Assembly: GCA_034428435.1 (NCBI GenBank)
Contig: DAOUHY010000187.1
Span: 1 to 26,949 of the forward strand
DNA: 26,949 nt
Reading direction: 5' to 3'
Source of the DNA: Bin5 sp034428435
GTDB taxonomy: Bacteria; Chloroflexota; Anaerolineae; Caldilineales; Caldilineaceae
Within the stretch, counting starts at the first letter, position 1, and each line of letters starts with the position of its first letter. The notes below the pieces were generated by a model. That model did not search any database and was not told the DNA's origin. It saw only the letters and a list, made by a program, of their open reading frames with translations. Below are positions 15,457 to 23,550 of the stretch, piece after piece. A program made the translations under genes and the position numbers.

Positions 15457-16485
15457 TCAGGCCGCCTCCAGTTCCCAAGCCTCTTCAAGCATTTCCTTTT
15501 CTATCCGACCGGAGACGATGTGGCAGCGTGTAGAATGGTCGTGCCCTGCTTCGACCATCGAGGGTTCTTCATGCCGGCAGAGCTCTTCGGCGAAGGGACA
15601 TCTGGGATGGAAGGTGCAGCCGCTGGGCAGATGCACGGCATCGGGTACCGTGCCGGGAATGGTGGAAATCGGTTTGTCGATGTCTACGCGCAGCGTGGAA
15701 GCGATAAGCCCTTGAGTGTAGGGGTGACGGGGGTTGGTGAAAATTTCCGCCACGGGACCCTGTTCGACGACGCGGCCGGCGTACATGACGATCACGCGTT
15801 CGCACAGTTCGGCGACGACGCCCAGGTCGTGTGTGATGAAAAGGCAGGCGGAGCCGGCCGATCTGACGCGGGTGCGAATCAGGTCCAGAACTTGCGCCTG
15901 CACGGTAACGTCGAGTCCCGTAGTTGGTTCATCGGCGATCAGGAGCAGTGGATCGGCGCTCAACGCCATGGCGACCATGACGCGCTGGCACATGCCGCCG
16001 GAGAGTTCATGGGGGTAGGCGCCGGCGCGGCGTTCGGGGTCGGCGATTTCTACAGCGCGCATCATTTCAATGGCGTGATTTTCGGCGACGTTACGCGAGC
16101 AGTTCTCACGCAGCTGAATCACGCGGCTGATCTGGTCGCCGACGGTAAAGAGGGGATTGAGGGCGGCGCGGGGTTCCTGAAAGATCATGGAGATTTTACG
16201 TCCGCGCACCTCTTGCATTTCAGCATGGCTGAGAGACATCAGGTCCTCGCCATCGAGCCAGACTTCGCCGCTCACGATTTTGCCGGGGGCTTTGACGAGC
16301 TGGATGATCGACTGTGCGGTCACGGATTTGCCCGACCCGCTCTCTCCGACCAGCCCGGTGATTTCGCCGCGATTCAGCCTGTAGGAGACGCTGTTGACGG
16401 CCCTGACGATACCCTCATAGGTATAGAAGTAGGTATGGAGGCCTCTGACGTCGAGGAGTGTTTCGGGCCTGGGAGGTTCCAGCAT
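15457..16485 (-). CDS. Peptide ABC transporter ATPase, OppD/DppD-like
   Basis: 342 residues, start ATG 16485. Walker A GESGSGKS is at 47-54, signature LSGGM at 161-165, Walker B with DEP at 185-187, and the switch-His segment is LFITHDLGVV. The C-terminal GCTFHPRCPFAEELC is the oligopeptide-transporter ATPase tail with its Cys residues. Its start lies only 3 bp after the permease stop (TGA-CAG-ATG), which indicates translational coupling within the opp-type operon. It is an ATP-hydrolysing subunit of the peptide-type importer and the partner of the OppF-like protein. Confidence 0.93.
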   Translation of the reverse strand: MLEPPRPETLLDVRGLHTYFYTYEGIVRAVNSVSYRLNRGEITGLVGESGSGKSVTAQSIIQLVKAPGKIVSGEVWLDGEDLMSLSHAEMQEVRGRKISMIFQEPRAALNPLFTVGDQISRVIQLRENCSRNVAENHAIEMMRAVEIADPERRAGAYPHELSGGMCQRVMVAMALSADPLLLIADEPTTGLDVTVQAQVLDLIRTRVRSAGSACLFITHDLGVVAELCERVIVMYAGRVVEQGPVAEIFTNPRHPYTQGLIASTLRVDIDKPISTIPGTVPDAVHLPSGCTFHPRCPFAEELCRHEEPSMVEAGHDHSTRCHIVSGRIEKEMLEEAWELEAA

Positions 16486-16488
16486 CTG

Positions 16489-17382
16489 TCAGGTTTCCAT
16501 CCGTTTGGGATCGAAGATGTCTCTCAATCCCTCTGATAGCAGGTTGAAGCCGAGGACGGCAAGCATGGCGGCGAGCCCGGGGAAGAAAGAGATCCACCAT
16601 TCACCGCTGACGATGCCCCCGACCCCATCGTTAATCATCGATCCCCACTCGGGGGTCGGTATGGGCACGCCGAGGCCGATGAAGCTGAGGCTGGCGGCAA
16701 CCAGAATAGCCCAGCCGGCGTTGAGAGGAGCCTGGGCAAGCACGGGGTCGAGGCAGTTGGGGATCAGATGTCGAAATATGAGGCGGTGGGAAGGGTTGCC
16801 CACGGAACGGGCGGCCTCGGCGTAGAAGCTTTCCTTCTTGCTCTTCATTTCAGCGCGAACGACGCGCAGGTATGAAGGAAAGTTGATAAAGGCGATTACG
16901 GCGATGACGAGCCAGATGCTTCTCCCCAGGGCTGCAACAACAGCCATTGCCAGAATGAGAGGAGGAAAGGCCTGGAAGGCATCAAGAATACGCATGAGGA
17001 TGTCGTCGAACCGTCCGCTAAAGTAACCGGCTAACCCACCTAAGGGCACGCCGATGGCAATCGCCATGAGGACAGAGGCGATGGCGATTAAGAAATCGAC
17101 GCGCGTGGCGTAGATAACGCGGGAGTAGATGTCCCAGCCGACCTCGTCGGTACCGAAGAAGTGCCGGCTGCTGGGTGGCTGGAACTGCTCATCCAGATTG
17201 GTGACAACCGGATCATGTGTTGCAAGCACGGGCGCGAAGATGGCAATGAGGACGAAGAAAAGAATTATTGCAAGTCCAACCATCGTCGACCAGTTGCGGC
17301 GCAGCTGGTAGAGGAAGCGTTGGAGGCCTGGCGGCATTTCCGTATTAAGGCCCAGTTGCAGTGGTGTTCCGCGTACACTCAT
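16489..17382 (-). CDS. Peptide ABC transporter permease, OppC/DppC-like
   Basis: 297 residues. An N-terminal helix LAIILFFVLIAIFAPVLATHDP follows a basic segment (QRFLYQLRRNWS), and the periplasmic stretch FGTDEVGWDIYSRVIYATR is the hallmark of DppC/OppC proteins. About six membrane segments are seen. The cytoplasmic coupling loop EAARSVGNPSHRLIFRHLIPN is the 'EAA' motif that docks on the ATPases. Start ATG 17382 has only a weak upstream site, and a 223-bp gap separates it from the OppB-like gene. It is coupled to the downstream ATPase by a 3-bp spacing. It forms the translocation channel with the OppB-like permease. Confidence 0.92.
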   Translation of the reverse strand: MSVRGTPLQLGLNTEMPPGLQRFLYQLRRNWSTMVGLAIILFFVLIAIFAPVLATHDPVVTNLDEQFQPPSSRHFFGTDEVGWDIYSRVIYATRVDFLIAIASVLMAIAIGVPLGGLAGYFSGRFDDILMRILDAFQAFPPLILAMAVVAALGRSIWLVIAVIAFINFPSYLRVVRAEMKSKKESFYAEAARSVGNPSHRLIFRHLIPNCLDPVLAQAPLNAGWAILVAASLSFIGLGVPIPTPEWGSMINDGVGGIVSGEWWISFFPGLAAMLAVLGFNLLSEGLRDIFDPKRMET

Positions 17383-17605
17383 TACTAAGTCCGTGTTCAG
17401 TAGGGCAATTGCCAGTGTGCGGTCAACTTGGAAACCGCTGTTTCGTTGGTGTTGCGTATTGCGTATTTCGTAGAGGCATACATGACAGGTGCGATCCCAA
17501 TGCGTGATCCGCGAGAAGAGTCCTGGTGGCGGACGGGACTTTCATTGTCTTCAAAAGCTGCCCCGCATTCGTGACCGTCGAGGCAGATAAAAGGGTGGCA
17601 AAGGG
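17383..17605. other. 223-bp gap inside the opp-type operon with a micro-repeat
   Basis: No credible gene; one 70-codon minus-strand frame is open but shows no family features. A gcgtatt unit occurs twice in a row (17454-17467), giving the aaatacgcaatacgcaac sequence on the minus strand. Its translated KYAIRNT signature is, as I recall, a common by-product of dispersed repeats in Chloroflexota-like genomes. The gap is unusually long for an oppB-oppC junction, so a repeat insertion is likely. Confidence 0.5.
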
Positions 17606-18619
17606 TCATGCTGTGATCCTGGGATCGATGACGAAGTAGAGAATATCTACGACTAAGAAAACAAGGACGTAAAGGACGGCCGCGAGCAGGACAAAGCCCT
17701 GTACCGCGTTATAGTCCTTGACGACGATGGACTCAAGTGCGTAACGTCCTATGCCGGGCCAGGCGAAAATCCTCTCTATGACGACGCTGCCTCCCAACAG
17801 GTTGCCATAGACCAGGGCGACGAATGTCAGCGGCGCCAGGAGGGCATTGCGCAAGGCGTCGCGGAAGTAGATCTGGCGATCGGGCACACCGTTGGCGCGG
17901 GCGGCCTGAATGTATTCGGATCCCAGAACTTCCAGCATGGACGATCGGACGAGGCGCGTTATTGGCGCCAACGTAACCAGCGCCTGGGTCATTACGGGCA
18001 GAGCCAGGTGCTGGGCGCTGGAACTGAAGGCTTTCCAGTTCCCTGTCAGCAGACTGTCGATGAGATAGAGTCCGGTGATTCGATCAGGCGGCGAGATGAG
18101 CAGGCCGATGCGGCCGCTGGGCGGCGGGAAGATGCGCAACAGGAAGAAGAGTACGTAGATCAGAAGAAGCCCCAACCAGAAGGAAGGCACGGACACGCCG
18201 AGGAGTGTGACGCCGCGGCTGATATTGTCGATCCAGCTGTTTCTGTATACGGCTGACAGGACGCCGAGGGGTACGCCCAGTAAGATGGCAGCCAGAAGGG
18301 CGACGGTAGTCAGCTCGAAGGTGGCGGGGAAGCGGCGCATCAGGTCCTGGGCGACGGATTCGGAGGTAAACCAGGAGTCACCCAAGTCCCCGCGCAGCAC
18401 GTTTCCCAGCCAGATGAAATACTGCTCATGCAGCGGCTTGTCCAGGCCGAGTCGCTTTGTGATGGCCTCGATCTCTTCGGGCGTGGTGTCGATGCCGACA
18501 AACAGATAAACCGGGTTGCCGGGAAGGACATGAGAGATTGTAAAGATTATGACAGAGACCCCAAGCAGTACCGGGATCAGCTGGAGCAACCTTTTTGCCA
18601 CATATTGCAGCAATCTCAT
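17606..18619 (-). CDS. Peptide ABC transporter permease, OppB/DppB-like
   Basis: 337 residues. The open frame continues far upstream, but the start is ATG 18619 because the protein then begins MRLLQYVAKRLLQLIPVLLGVSVIIF, the typical DppB/OppB first helix, and because the ATG shares one base with the TAA of the preceding NicX-like gene (TAATG). A conserved HVLPGNPV follows the first helix, and a 'GDLGDSW' periplasmic loop lies near 90-96. The coupling loop EYIQAARANGVPDRQIYFRDALRNA is the EAA motif. About six membrane segments. It forms the channel with the OppC-like subunit. The start/stop overlap ties expression of transporter and NicX-like enzyme together. Confidence 0.93.
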   Translation of the reverse strand: MRLLQYVAKRLLQLIPVLLGVSVIIFTISHVLPGNPVYLFVGIDTTPEEIEAITKRLGLDKPLHEQYFIWLGNVLRGDLGDSWFTSESVAQDLMRRFPATFELTTVALLAAILLGVPLGVLSAVYRNSWIDNISRGVTLLGVSVPSFWLGLLLIYVLFFLLRIFPPPSGRIGLLISPPDRITGLYLIDSLLTGNWKAFSSSAQHLALPVMTQALVTLAPITRLVRSSMLEVLGSEYIQAARANGVPDRQIYFRDALRNALLAPLTFVALVYGNLLGGSVVIERIFAWPGIGRYALESIVVKDYNAVQGFVLLAAVLYVLVFLVVDILYFVIDPRITA

Positions 18620-19623
18620 TACTTGAGGTTCTCCGGAACGATTGTACCGTTCTCCACGATAATCTGATCGTCGACATAGATATCGTGATCGAGGCAGCAG
18701 AAGTCCCAGTGCGACTCGACGTCGTTGTCGCCGCCGACGGGCCAGAAGATGTTGCGGCCAAAGGCTAAGAGGAAGTTGGCATAGTAGGCCTCGGAGTCCA
18801 TGCCGACGACGTTCCAGTCGGCGCGATGCTCGGTGCCCCAACCGACGTGGGCCAGCTCGTAGGAGCGGGGGTCGTTCCACTGCGCGAACCATTCTTCGAC
18901 CAGACGGGCTTCGGTCCCACCCTCGAACTTGACGATGCGGCCTTCGCGGACAGTGAGTTTGACGGGTTCGGTGGAGTGGCGGCGGAACTTGAGGAAAACG
19001 GTGCCGGGGTCGACTACGATGGTGCCGTCCCCCTGGCCCGGGGCGGCGAAGAAGGTGACCAGCCCCTGCGGCCAGTGGTCCCATTTGCCCGGTTCGTCGG
19101 CCAGGCTGTAGAGGGTATAGGCCTCGCGGCCCTCTTTATTGACGGTGAAATCGGTACCGTTCTTGGAGGTGATGCGCATCTCTTTCCCGGCAGTCAGCAC
19201 CGGTACGCCGGCGCGGCCGCGCTTGCGTACATCCTCGTTGGGCGAGAGGCGGCGCAGAACGTCGATAGGTTCGACGACCATGAGGGCGCGTGTACCGGAC
19301 TGACGCGCTTCGTCGTGGGCTCGCGAATAGAGCCACTGCACCTGTGACATGCCGATCACGAGGTCAGCGGCCTTCCAGGCATCACGAATGTAAGCTGAAG
19401 AGATTTCGGGAAGGGTTGACGGGACGGTCATCTGGATGACTTCGGCGCCGATTTCCTGCCCTGCGGCCATGAATGCGGCGGGATAGGTAGGGTTGAACCG
19501 GGTGTCGGTAAATAGCAGAAGCGTCTCATCGGAGGTGAGCTTGCACCCTTCCAATACGTCACGGAACAGACCAACTATCTCGGTGGCAGCGTGGTAGGAT
19601 ACTGCGAAATCCTGCATGCGCAT
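18619..19623 (-). CDS. NicX/M29-fold metalloenzyme, paralog A (2,5-dihydroxypyridine dioxygenase-like)
   Basis: 334 residues, start ATG 19623 with GAGGAG seven bases upstream. It resembles NicX, the non-heme iron 2,5-dihydroxypyridine 5,6-dioxygenase of nicotinate catabolism, which shares the fold of M29 aminopeptidases. Shared stretches are DEPGKWDHWPQG (176-187) and LAHVGWGTEHRADWNVVGMD (258-277). NicX iron ligands (His265, His318, Asp320 in P. putida, from memory) align with H259 here and with H305-x-D307 in SHWDF. Its neighbours are two paralogs upstream and the OppB permease downstream, the latter sharing a TAATG junction, so it is part of the transporter operon. An M29-like aminopeptidase activity is the main alternative. 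Ring cleavage of an N-heterocycle is possible but not shown. Confidence 0.75.
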   Translation of the reverse strand: MRMQDFAVSYHAATEIVGLFRDVLEGCKLTSDETLLLFTDTRFNPTYPAAFMAAGQEIGAEVIQMTVPSTLPEISSAYIRDAWKAADLVIGMSQVQWLYSRAHDEARQSGTRALMVVEPIDVLRRLSPNEDVRKRGRAGVPVLTAGKEMRITSKNGTDFTVNKEGREAYTLYSLADEPGKWDHWPQGLVTFFAAPGQGDGTIVVDPGTVFLKFRRHSTEPVKLTVREGRIVKFEGGTEARLVEEWFAQWNDPRSYELAHVGWGTEHRADWNVVGMDSEAYYANFLLAFGRNIFWPVGGDNDVESHWDFCCLDHDIYVDDQIIVENGTIVPENLK

Positions 19624-19695
19624 GAATTGACTCCTCTGTGGCTACTTTCTCGTCGGACAGCCGCGCCGAGGGGGCACGGCAACCGATAATTCTGT

Positions 19696-20784
19696 TTACT
19701 TCAGTTCGTCCGGGATGATGTCGCCGGCCTTTACAATCAGCTCGTCATCGAGATAGAGATCATGGCGCAAGAGGCAGCCTCCGGCGTGCGACGGCATGGG
19801 CCAGGCGATGGACGGGCGATTCTGGCCATGGAGGCCATTGTAGGGAGCGAGTGTGGAAAAGATGTTCATGCCGAGGTGGAGCATGATACAGCCGTAATAG
19901 CTCTCCCACTCGGCGGTGTTCCAGCCGGGTCCGCCCCAGGCGGCGCTCTCATGTGTGCCCCAGCCGATGTGGGCGATCCGGTAGAATTCGGGGCGTTTGA
20001 GACCGGCCAGGTAGCTCTCAAAGCGGCGGGCTACCCAACCACCTTCGATGCGGACGATTTTGCCATTTTCGAAGTGGGTAACGACCTGCTCCGGGAGCAA
20101 GTCGCTGTAGGAGCCTAGAAGCTCGCCCAGGGAGTCTTCGGCGTCCCAGACCACCTGGCCATTGGCAGAGTCCTCGACGGGCGCGGTGGCGACCAGTCCG
20201 AAGCCGAAGTTGTCCCAGCGTCCCGGCTCGTCGACGATGCCGACCTGGCAGTGGCCGATGCGGCCGTCGACGCTCAGGGTCAGGTCGGTACCGGCCTCGG
20301 AGGTGATGCGCAGGGTCTTGGCTTCCTGCATGCAGACGGCGCCGGCGCGGGTGCGGTCGATCATGGGTTGGGTTGGGAACAGTTTGCGCAGGAGTGTTTC
20401 GGAGCCGCCGACGGAGCAGTCCCACCAGCGCGTTCCGCCCATGATGATCTCTTCGAAGACGGGCGTGTACATGCCGATGTCGGCTACGGCGCCCTTGGCT
20501 GTGGTCGGCCGGACGACGACATCGGCCGACTTGAGAATGTCGGCGACGAAGGAGCCGTCCTGCACGGGGTTGGCGAAACTGGTCCCATTGGTGCGCCCGG
20601 GCATGATGACGCGGACCCAGTCTGCGCCGAGGATGTCGAGGGCGTCGCTATAAGCGCGCATGGCGCGTTCGTCGTAGACGTGCGAGCTAAGGAGCGCGGC
20701 GCGCGTGCCGTCTCCGATCTTGCTCAACGCCAACGCTTCGGCGAGTAACTCGGCAAAGCTATTTGTATGTTGTGAAGTCGTCAT
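19696..20784 (-). CDS. NicX/M29-fold protein, paralog B, metal motif degenerate
   Basis: 362 residues, start ATG 20784 with GGAGG nine bases upstream. It belongs to the same family as the flanking genes (DEPGRWDNFGFG at 185-196, IAHIGWGTHESAAWGGPGW at 270-288, YLDDELIVKAGDIIPDELK at the end), but it is the most diverged. H272 and H333 match the two metal His. The Asp that follows as H-x-D in the other two paralogs and in NicX is Gly here (SHAGG, G335), and the conserved His of the WDHWP motif is Asn (WDNF). The N-terminal domain (about 30-150) is also different in sequence. It may bind metal differently, have another activity, or act as a non-catalytic partner. It lies 72 bp upstream of paralog A on the same strand. 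Confidence 0.7.
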   Translation of the reverse strand: MTTSQHTNSFAELLAEALALSKIGDGTRAALLSSHVYDERAMRAYSDALDILGADWVRVIMPGRTNGTSFANPVQDGSFVADILKSADVVVRPTTAKGAVADIGMYTPVFEEIIMGGTRWWDCSVGGSETLLRKLFPTQPMIDRTRAGAVCMQEAKTLRITSEAGTDLTLSVDGRIGHCQVGIVDEPGRWDNFGFGLVATAPVEDSANGQVVWDAEDSLGELLGSYSDLLPEQVVTHFENGKIVRIEGGWVARRFESYLAGLKRPEFYRIAHIGWGTHESAAWGGPGWNTAEWESYYGCIMLHLGMNIFSTLAPYNGLHGQNRPSIAWPMPSHAGGCLLRHDLYLDDELIVKAGDIIPDELK

Positions 20785-20844
20785 GCTCTGGATCCTCCGT
20801 TGGCGCGCTGGCCGCAGTGCTGGCGTTGGGACTGCAATTCGGTT

Positions 20845-21840
20845 CTACCGCAGGTATTCCGGCACGATTTCCTCATCTTCATTGACGATTAACTCGCCGT
20901 CGAGGTAGAGGTTTTTGTGCCGGCAGCAGAGGTCGATGTGAGCCCTGGTGTAGTTGGTGCCGCCGAGGCCGGAGTGTTCGTGGGCGGCGTTGAAGATGTT
21001 ACGGCCCGGGGAGACCATGACGGTGCCGTAAAGACTCTCAGAGTCCATGCCGACGACGTTCCAGAGGGCTCTGTGCTCGGTCCCCCAGCCGGCGTGGGCG
21101 AAGCGGAAAGCGTCCGGGTCGTCGAATGAGCTGAGGTAGTCGCGCAAGAGCTGGGCGTCGAGACCTCCTTCGATGCTGGTAATGAGTCCGGCTTCGAGGG
21201 TCATGCGGATTTCAGAGACTGTGTGTCTGCGTTGCTGAAGGATTACGTCGCCGGCGCGAACGATGTAGGTGCCCTGGGCAGTGTCTTCGAGGGGACCTGT
21301 GGCCACGAGACCTGCCGGCCAGTGATCCCAGCGGCCAGGCTGGTCGGCGAGCCCCACCTGTGCGTGGCCCTTGCGGCCGTCCTTGCGGAGGGTGAAGTCG
21401 GAGCCGGCAGAGTCGGTGACGCGGATCTCGCTGGCTTCAGCCATGCGCTTTGCGCCGGCGTAGGTGCGCCGGATTACGTCCTCGTTGGGGAACATGCGCT
21501 TGAGGTTGGCGACCGGCTCGTGGACCATGAGCGTGCGCGTGCCGGAGGCGAGGGCTTCGTTGTGGGCGTCGGTATAGAGCCAGGGAATTGAGGTCATGGC
21601 GACGACCATATCTGCGGATTTCCAGGCGTCGAGTACAAGCTGGGCCGAGATTTCGGCGTCGGAGGGGGCGGTGATTGTAAACACCTCCGCGCCCAAAGAA
21701 GTGGCCGCGGCCATCATTGCACCCGGGTACTCCGGAAAGGCAAATTGTGCGTCAGTGAAGGCAAGAATCACTTCCCCTTTTTTGACGTTACACAGGCGAA
21801 GATGTTCCGTAAACAGGCCAACCAGATCGGTGCCCTTCAT
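20845..21840 (-). CDS. NicX/M29-fold metalloenzyme, paralog C (2,5-dihydroxypyridine dioxygenase-like)
   Basis: 331 residues. A longer frame exists, but ATG 21840 is chosen because GAGGTG lies six bases upstream and the family N-terminus (DLVGLFTEHLRLCNVKKGE) begins right after. Conserved NicX-type segments are DQPGRWDHWPAG (167-178), FAHAGWGTEHRALWNVVGMD (247-266) and RAHIDLCCRH (299-308). H249, H301 and D303 are at the places of the NicX iron ligands. Among the three paralogs it looks, by eye, closest to paralog A, and it is the first gene of the operon. Expected to be cytoplasmic; no signal peptide. The family contains both ring-cleaving dioxygenases and M29 aminopeptidases, so the reaction is unproven. 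Confidence 0.75.
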   Translation of the reverse strand: MKGTDLVGLFTEHLRLCNVKKGEVILAFTDAQFAFPEYPGAMMAAATSLGAEVFTITAPSDAEISAQLVLDAWKSADMVVAMTSIPWLYTDAHNEALASGTRTLMVHEPVANLKRMFPNEDVIRRTYAGAKRMAEASEIRVTDSAGSDFTLRKDGRKGHAQVGLADQPGRWDHWPAGLVATGPLEDTAQGTYIVRAGDVILQQRRHTVSEIRMTLEAGLITSIEGGLDAQLLRDYLSSFDDPDAFRFAHAGWGTEHRALWNVVGMDSESLYGTVMVSPGRNIFNAAHEHSGLGGTNYTRAHIDLCCRHKNLYLDGELIVNEDEEIVPEYLR

Positions 21841-21846
21841 TCCAAT

Positions 21847-21852
21847 CACCTC
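21847..21852 (-). promoter_or_regulatory. Ribosome binding site fixing the start of NicX-like paralog C
   Basis: GAGGTG on the minus strand with a six-base spacer before ATG 21840. It supports the 331-residue form over a 361-residue upstream start. Confidence 0.6.
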
Positions 21853-21894
21853 AGATCCTTTCGGGACGCAGTTGGGCGCCCTGACACAACTCGG

Positions 21895-21900
21895 ATTGTA
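21895..21900 (-). promoter_or_regulatory. Possible -10 element for the NicX/Opp operon
   Basis: TACAAT on the minus strand, five of six matching TATAAT, about 55 bases upstream of ATG 21840. The corresponding -35 (TTCAAT at a 19-base spacing) is poor, so this is a weak prediction. Confidence 0.25.
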
Positions 21901-22473
21901 TGAATACAGTGGTCGCGACATTGAAGGCACGACCTGTTAACTGCAACGAACGGATTTGCTGCGCGTGGTTCAGAATGATGAATCGGTTTGCGCTGAAAGA
22001 TGATGAACAGCCAAGCTGGTCAGCCGCGGGCTGTTTGCTGCCAGTTCGAGTAAAGGGTGCCGGTAGGGAAGTGTCGACGTTTCAGGCTCTACCAGGAGGT
22101 CAGAACCGGGCGACTGTGCAGTCTGCGCGTTGCCCTCATGGCGTGACATTGCCTGAATCGGGAGGTTAGAGTTGGATATTGGGTACGATTTTAGCGATAA
22201 AACGCCTTCTGTCAAATGCGAAACTCGCACGTTCGGACGCTGAGGCCACCACTCTCCTTTGGTCTTTCTTGCTCCCTTCCCTTTGGCCTGGTCTCCCGCA
22301 TCCATTCGGTGTTGCTACCGATAACAGTCAGAGCAGTCGCAGGCCGGTCTGTGTTATCATTCAGCCTGACTACCTGCTCAAGCCCAGGAAGCCATGGAAA
22401 AAGGTCCGATTGGGGCCCATGAGATAGAGCTTAGGAAGTAGCTCAGATCCTCACTCCGACAAAGGAGCAGCCA

Positions 22474-23511
22474 ATGTCCAGTAAACCGACCGTTCTTATC
22501 GATCCCTTCTTTCGGAGGATGGACGAGATTTTCTCGGAATCGGATCTGAGACGCCTGCCCGAAATCGTTGATGTCGTCTGGGGCAGGTCGGAGTCAATGC
22601 CCGTGGAGGATGCTGTTGAGGCGCTGAAGGAGGCGGAGGCGGTTGTCTGCTCCAACTGGCGGTACGGCGACGTATTGTACGAGGCAGCCAATTTGAAGGC
22701 CATTTTGACAGTTTCCGGCGCGTTTCCCTTGGACCTGGACTACGGTTATTGCTTCGCAAACGGGATCCGAGTGCTGTCGGCGGCGCCAGCTTTTGGCCGC
22801 CAGGTGGCGGAGATGGCGCTGGGGATGGCGATCGCTTGCGCGAGGGGGATCGTGGATGGCCACCGGGCGATGCAGGATGGCACTGAGATCTATTCGAAGG
22901 CGGGGAATGTCGGCAACTTTAATCTCTACGGCAAGCGGGTTGGTTTGATCGGGTATGGGGGACTGGCCCGAAGTTTGCATCCGCTGCTCAAACCGTTCGG
23001 CTGCCGCATTACAGCATATGACGCTTGGCTGGGAGAACGTTATCTGCGGCGCCAGGGCGTATCGCCTCAGCCCTTAGAAGAGTTGATGGAGACATCGCAG
23101 TTCATCTTTGTGCTGGCGGTCCCATCAGACGAGAACCGCGCCCTGCTGGACCGCGCTCTGTTGGAGCGAATCCGGCCGGATGCGGCGCTCATACTTTTGA
23201 GCAGAGCTCATCTCGTCGATTTCGACGCGTTGACCGAGCTGCTGCATGCGGGCCGTTTTCGCGCGGCGATCGACGTATTCCCGCAGGAGCCGCTTGACCC
23301 GGCGCATCCGATCCGCAGCGCGCCGAATGTGGTGCTTTCAGCACACCGTGCGGGCAGCGTCAGGGAGGCGGCGTGGGAGATTGGCGAGACGGTGTTGGAC
23401 GACCTGGAAGCTATAGCCAAAGGCTTGCCGCCGCAACGTATGCAGAGGGCGGAGCCGGAGTTGGCGCCCAGGTATGCAAGCACGCGGGTAAAGGGACACA
23501 GATCGAGTTAG
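22474..23511 (+). CDS. D-2-hydroxyacid dehydrogenase family protein
   Basis: 345 residues, start ATG 22474 with AAAGGAG seven bases upstream. The Rossmann NAD-binding loop is VGLIGYGGLARSL (156-168), with the last Gly of GxGxxG replaced by Ala, and D183 ends the next strand as expected for NAD rather than NADP. Catalytic residues of the family are at the right places: R244 (LLSRAHLVDFDAL), E272 (FPQEPLDP) and H291 (LSAHRAGS). The usual 'N..RG' around the Arg is altered to LSRAH. The family reduces 2-keto acids to D-2-hydroxy acids or the reverse, in the cytoplasm. It is transcribed away from the NicX/Opp operon and towards the Gfo/Idh/MocA gene, 39 bp apart. The substrate is unknown. Confidence 0.85.
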   Translation: MSSKPTVLIDPFFRRMDEIFSESDLRRLPEIVDVVWGRSESMPVEDAVEALKEAEAVVCSNWRYGDVLYEAANLKAILTVSGAFPLDLDYGYCFANGIRVLSAAPAFGRQVAEMALGMAIACARGIVDGHRAMQDGTEIYSKAGNVGNFNLYGKRVGLIGYGGLARSLHPLLKPFGCRITAYDAWLGERYLRRQGVSPQPLEELMETSQFIFVLAVPSDENRALLDRALLERIRPDAALILLSRAHLVDFDALTELLHAGRFRAAIDVFPQEPLDPAHPIRSAPNVVLSAHRAGSVREAAWEIGETVLDDLEAIAKGLPPQRMQRAEPELAPRYASTRVKGHRSS

Positions 23512-23550
23512 CTCTGTTCGTGCGTCCGATTTGAGTGCGCCTGTTCGCGT

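Larger units (their letters stand above)
21841..22473. other. 633-bp divergent intergenic region
   Basis: Separates the NicX/Opp operon (minus) from the D-2-hydroxyacid dehydrogenase-like gene (plus). Short frames in it lack ribosome sites and family features. It must hold the operon promoter and that of the dehydrogenase-like gene. I see one possible -10 for the minus strand (21895-21900), a pyrimidine-rich tract around 22252-22300, and no tRNA-like or riboswitch-like fold I would defend. Confidence 0.6.

Noticed and set aside
15013..16536. 507-codon plus-strand open frame
   Set aside because: Antisense to both ABC ATPase genes, whose Walker and signature motifs are intact; its protein has no recognisable family.
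18620..19084. Upstream extension of the OppB-like frame
   Set aside because: Overlaps the NicX-like paralog A and encodes an Arg-rich nonsense peptide; ATG 18619 with the TAATG overlap is the natural start.
21900..22427. Several 80-110-codon frames in the divergent gap
   Set aside because: No ribosome sites, no domain, conflicting strands; treated as intergenic.
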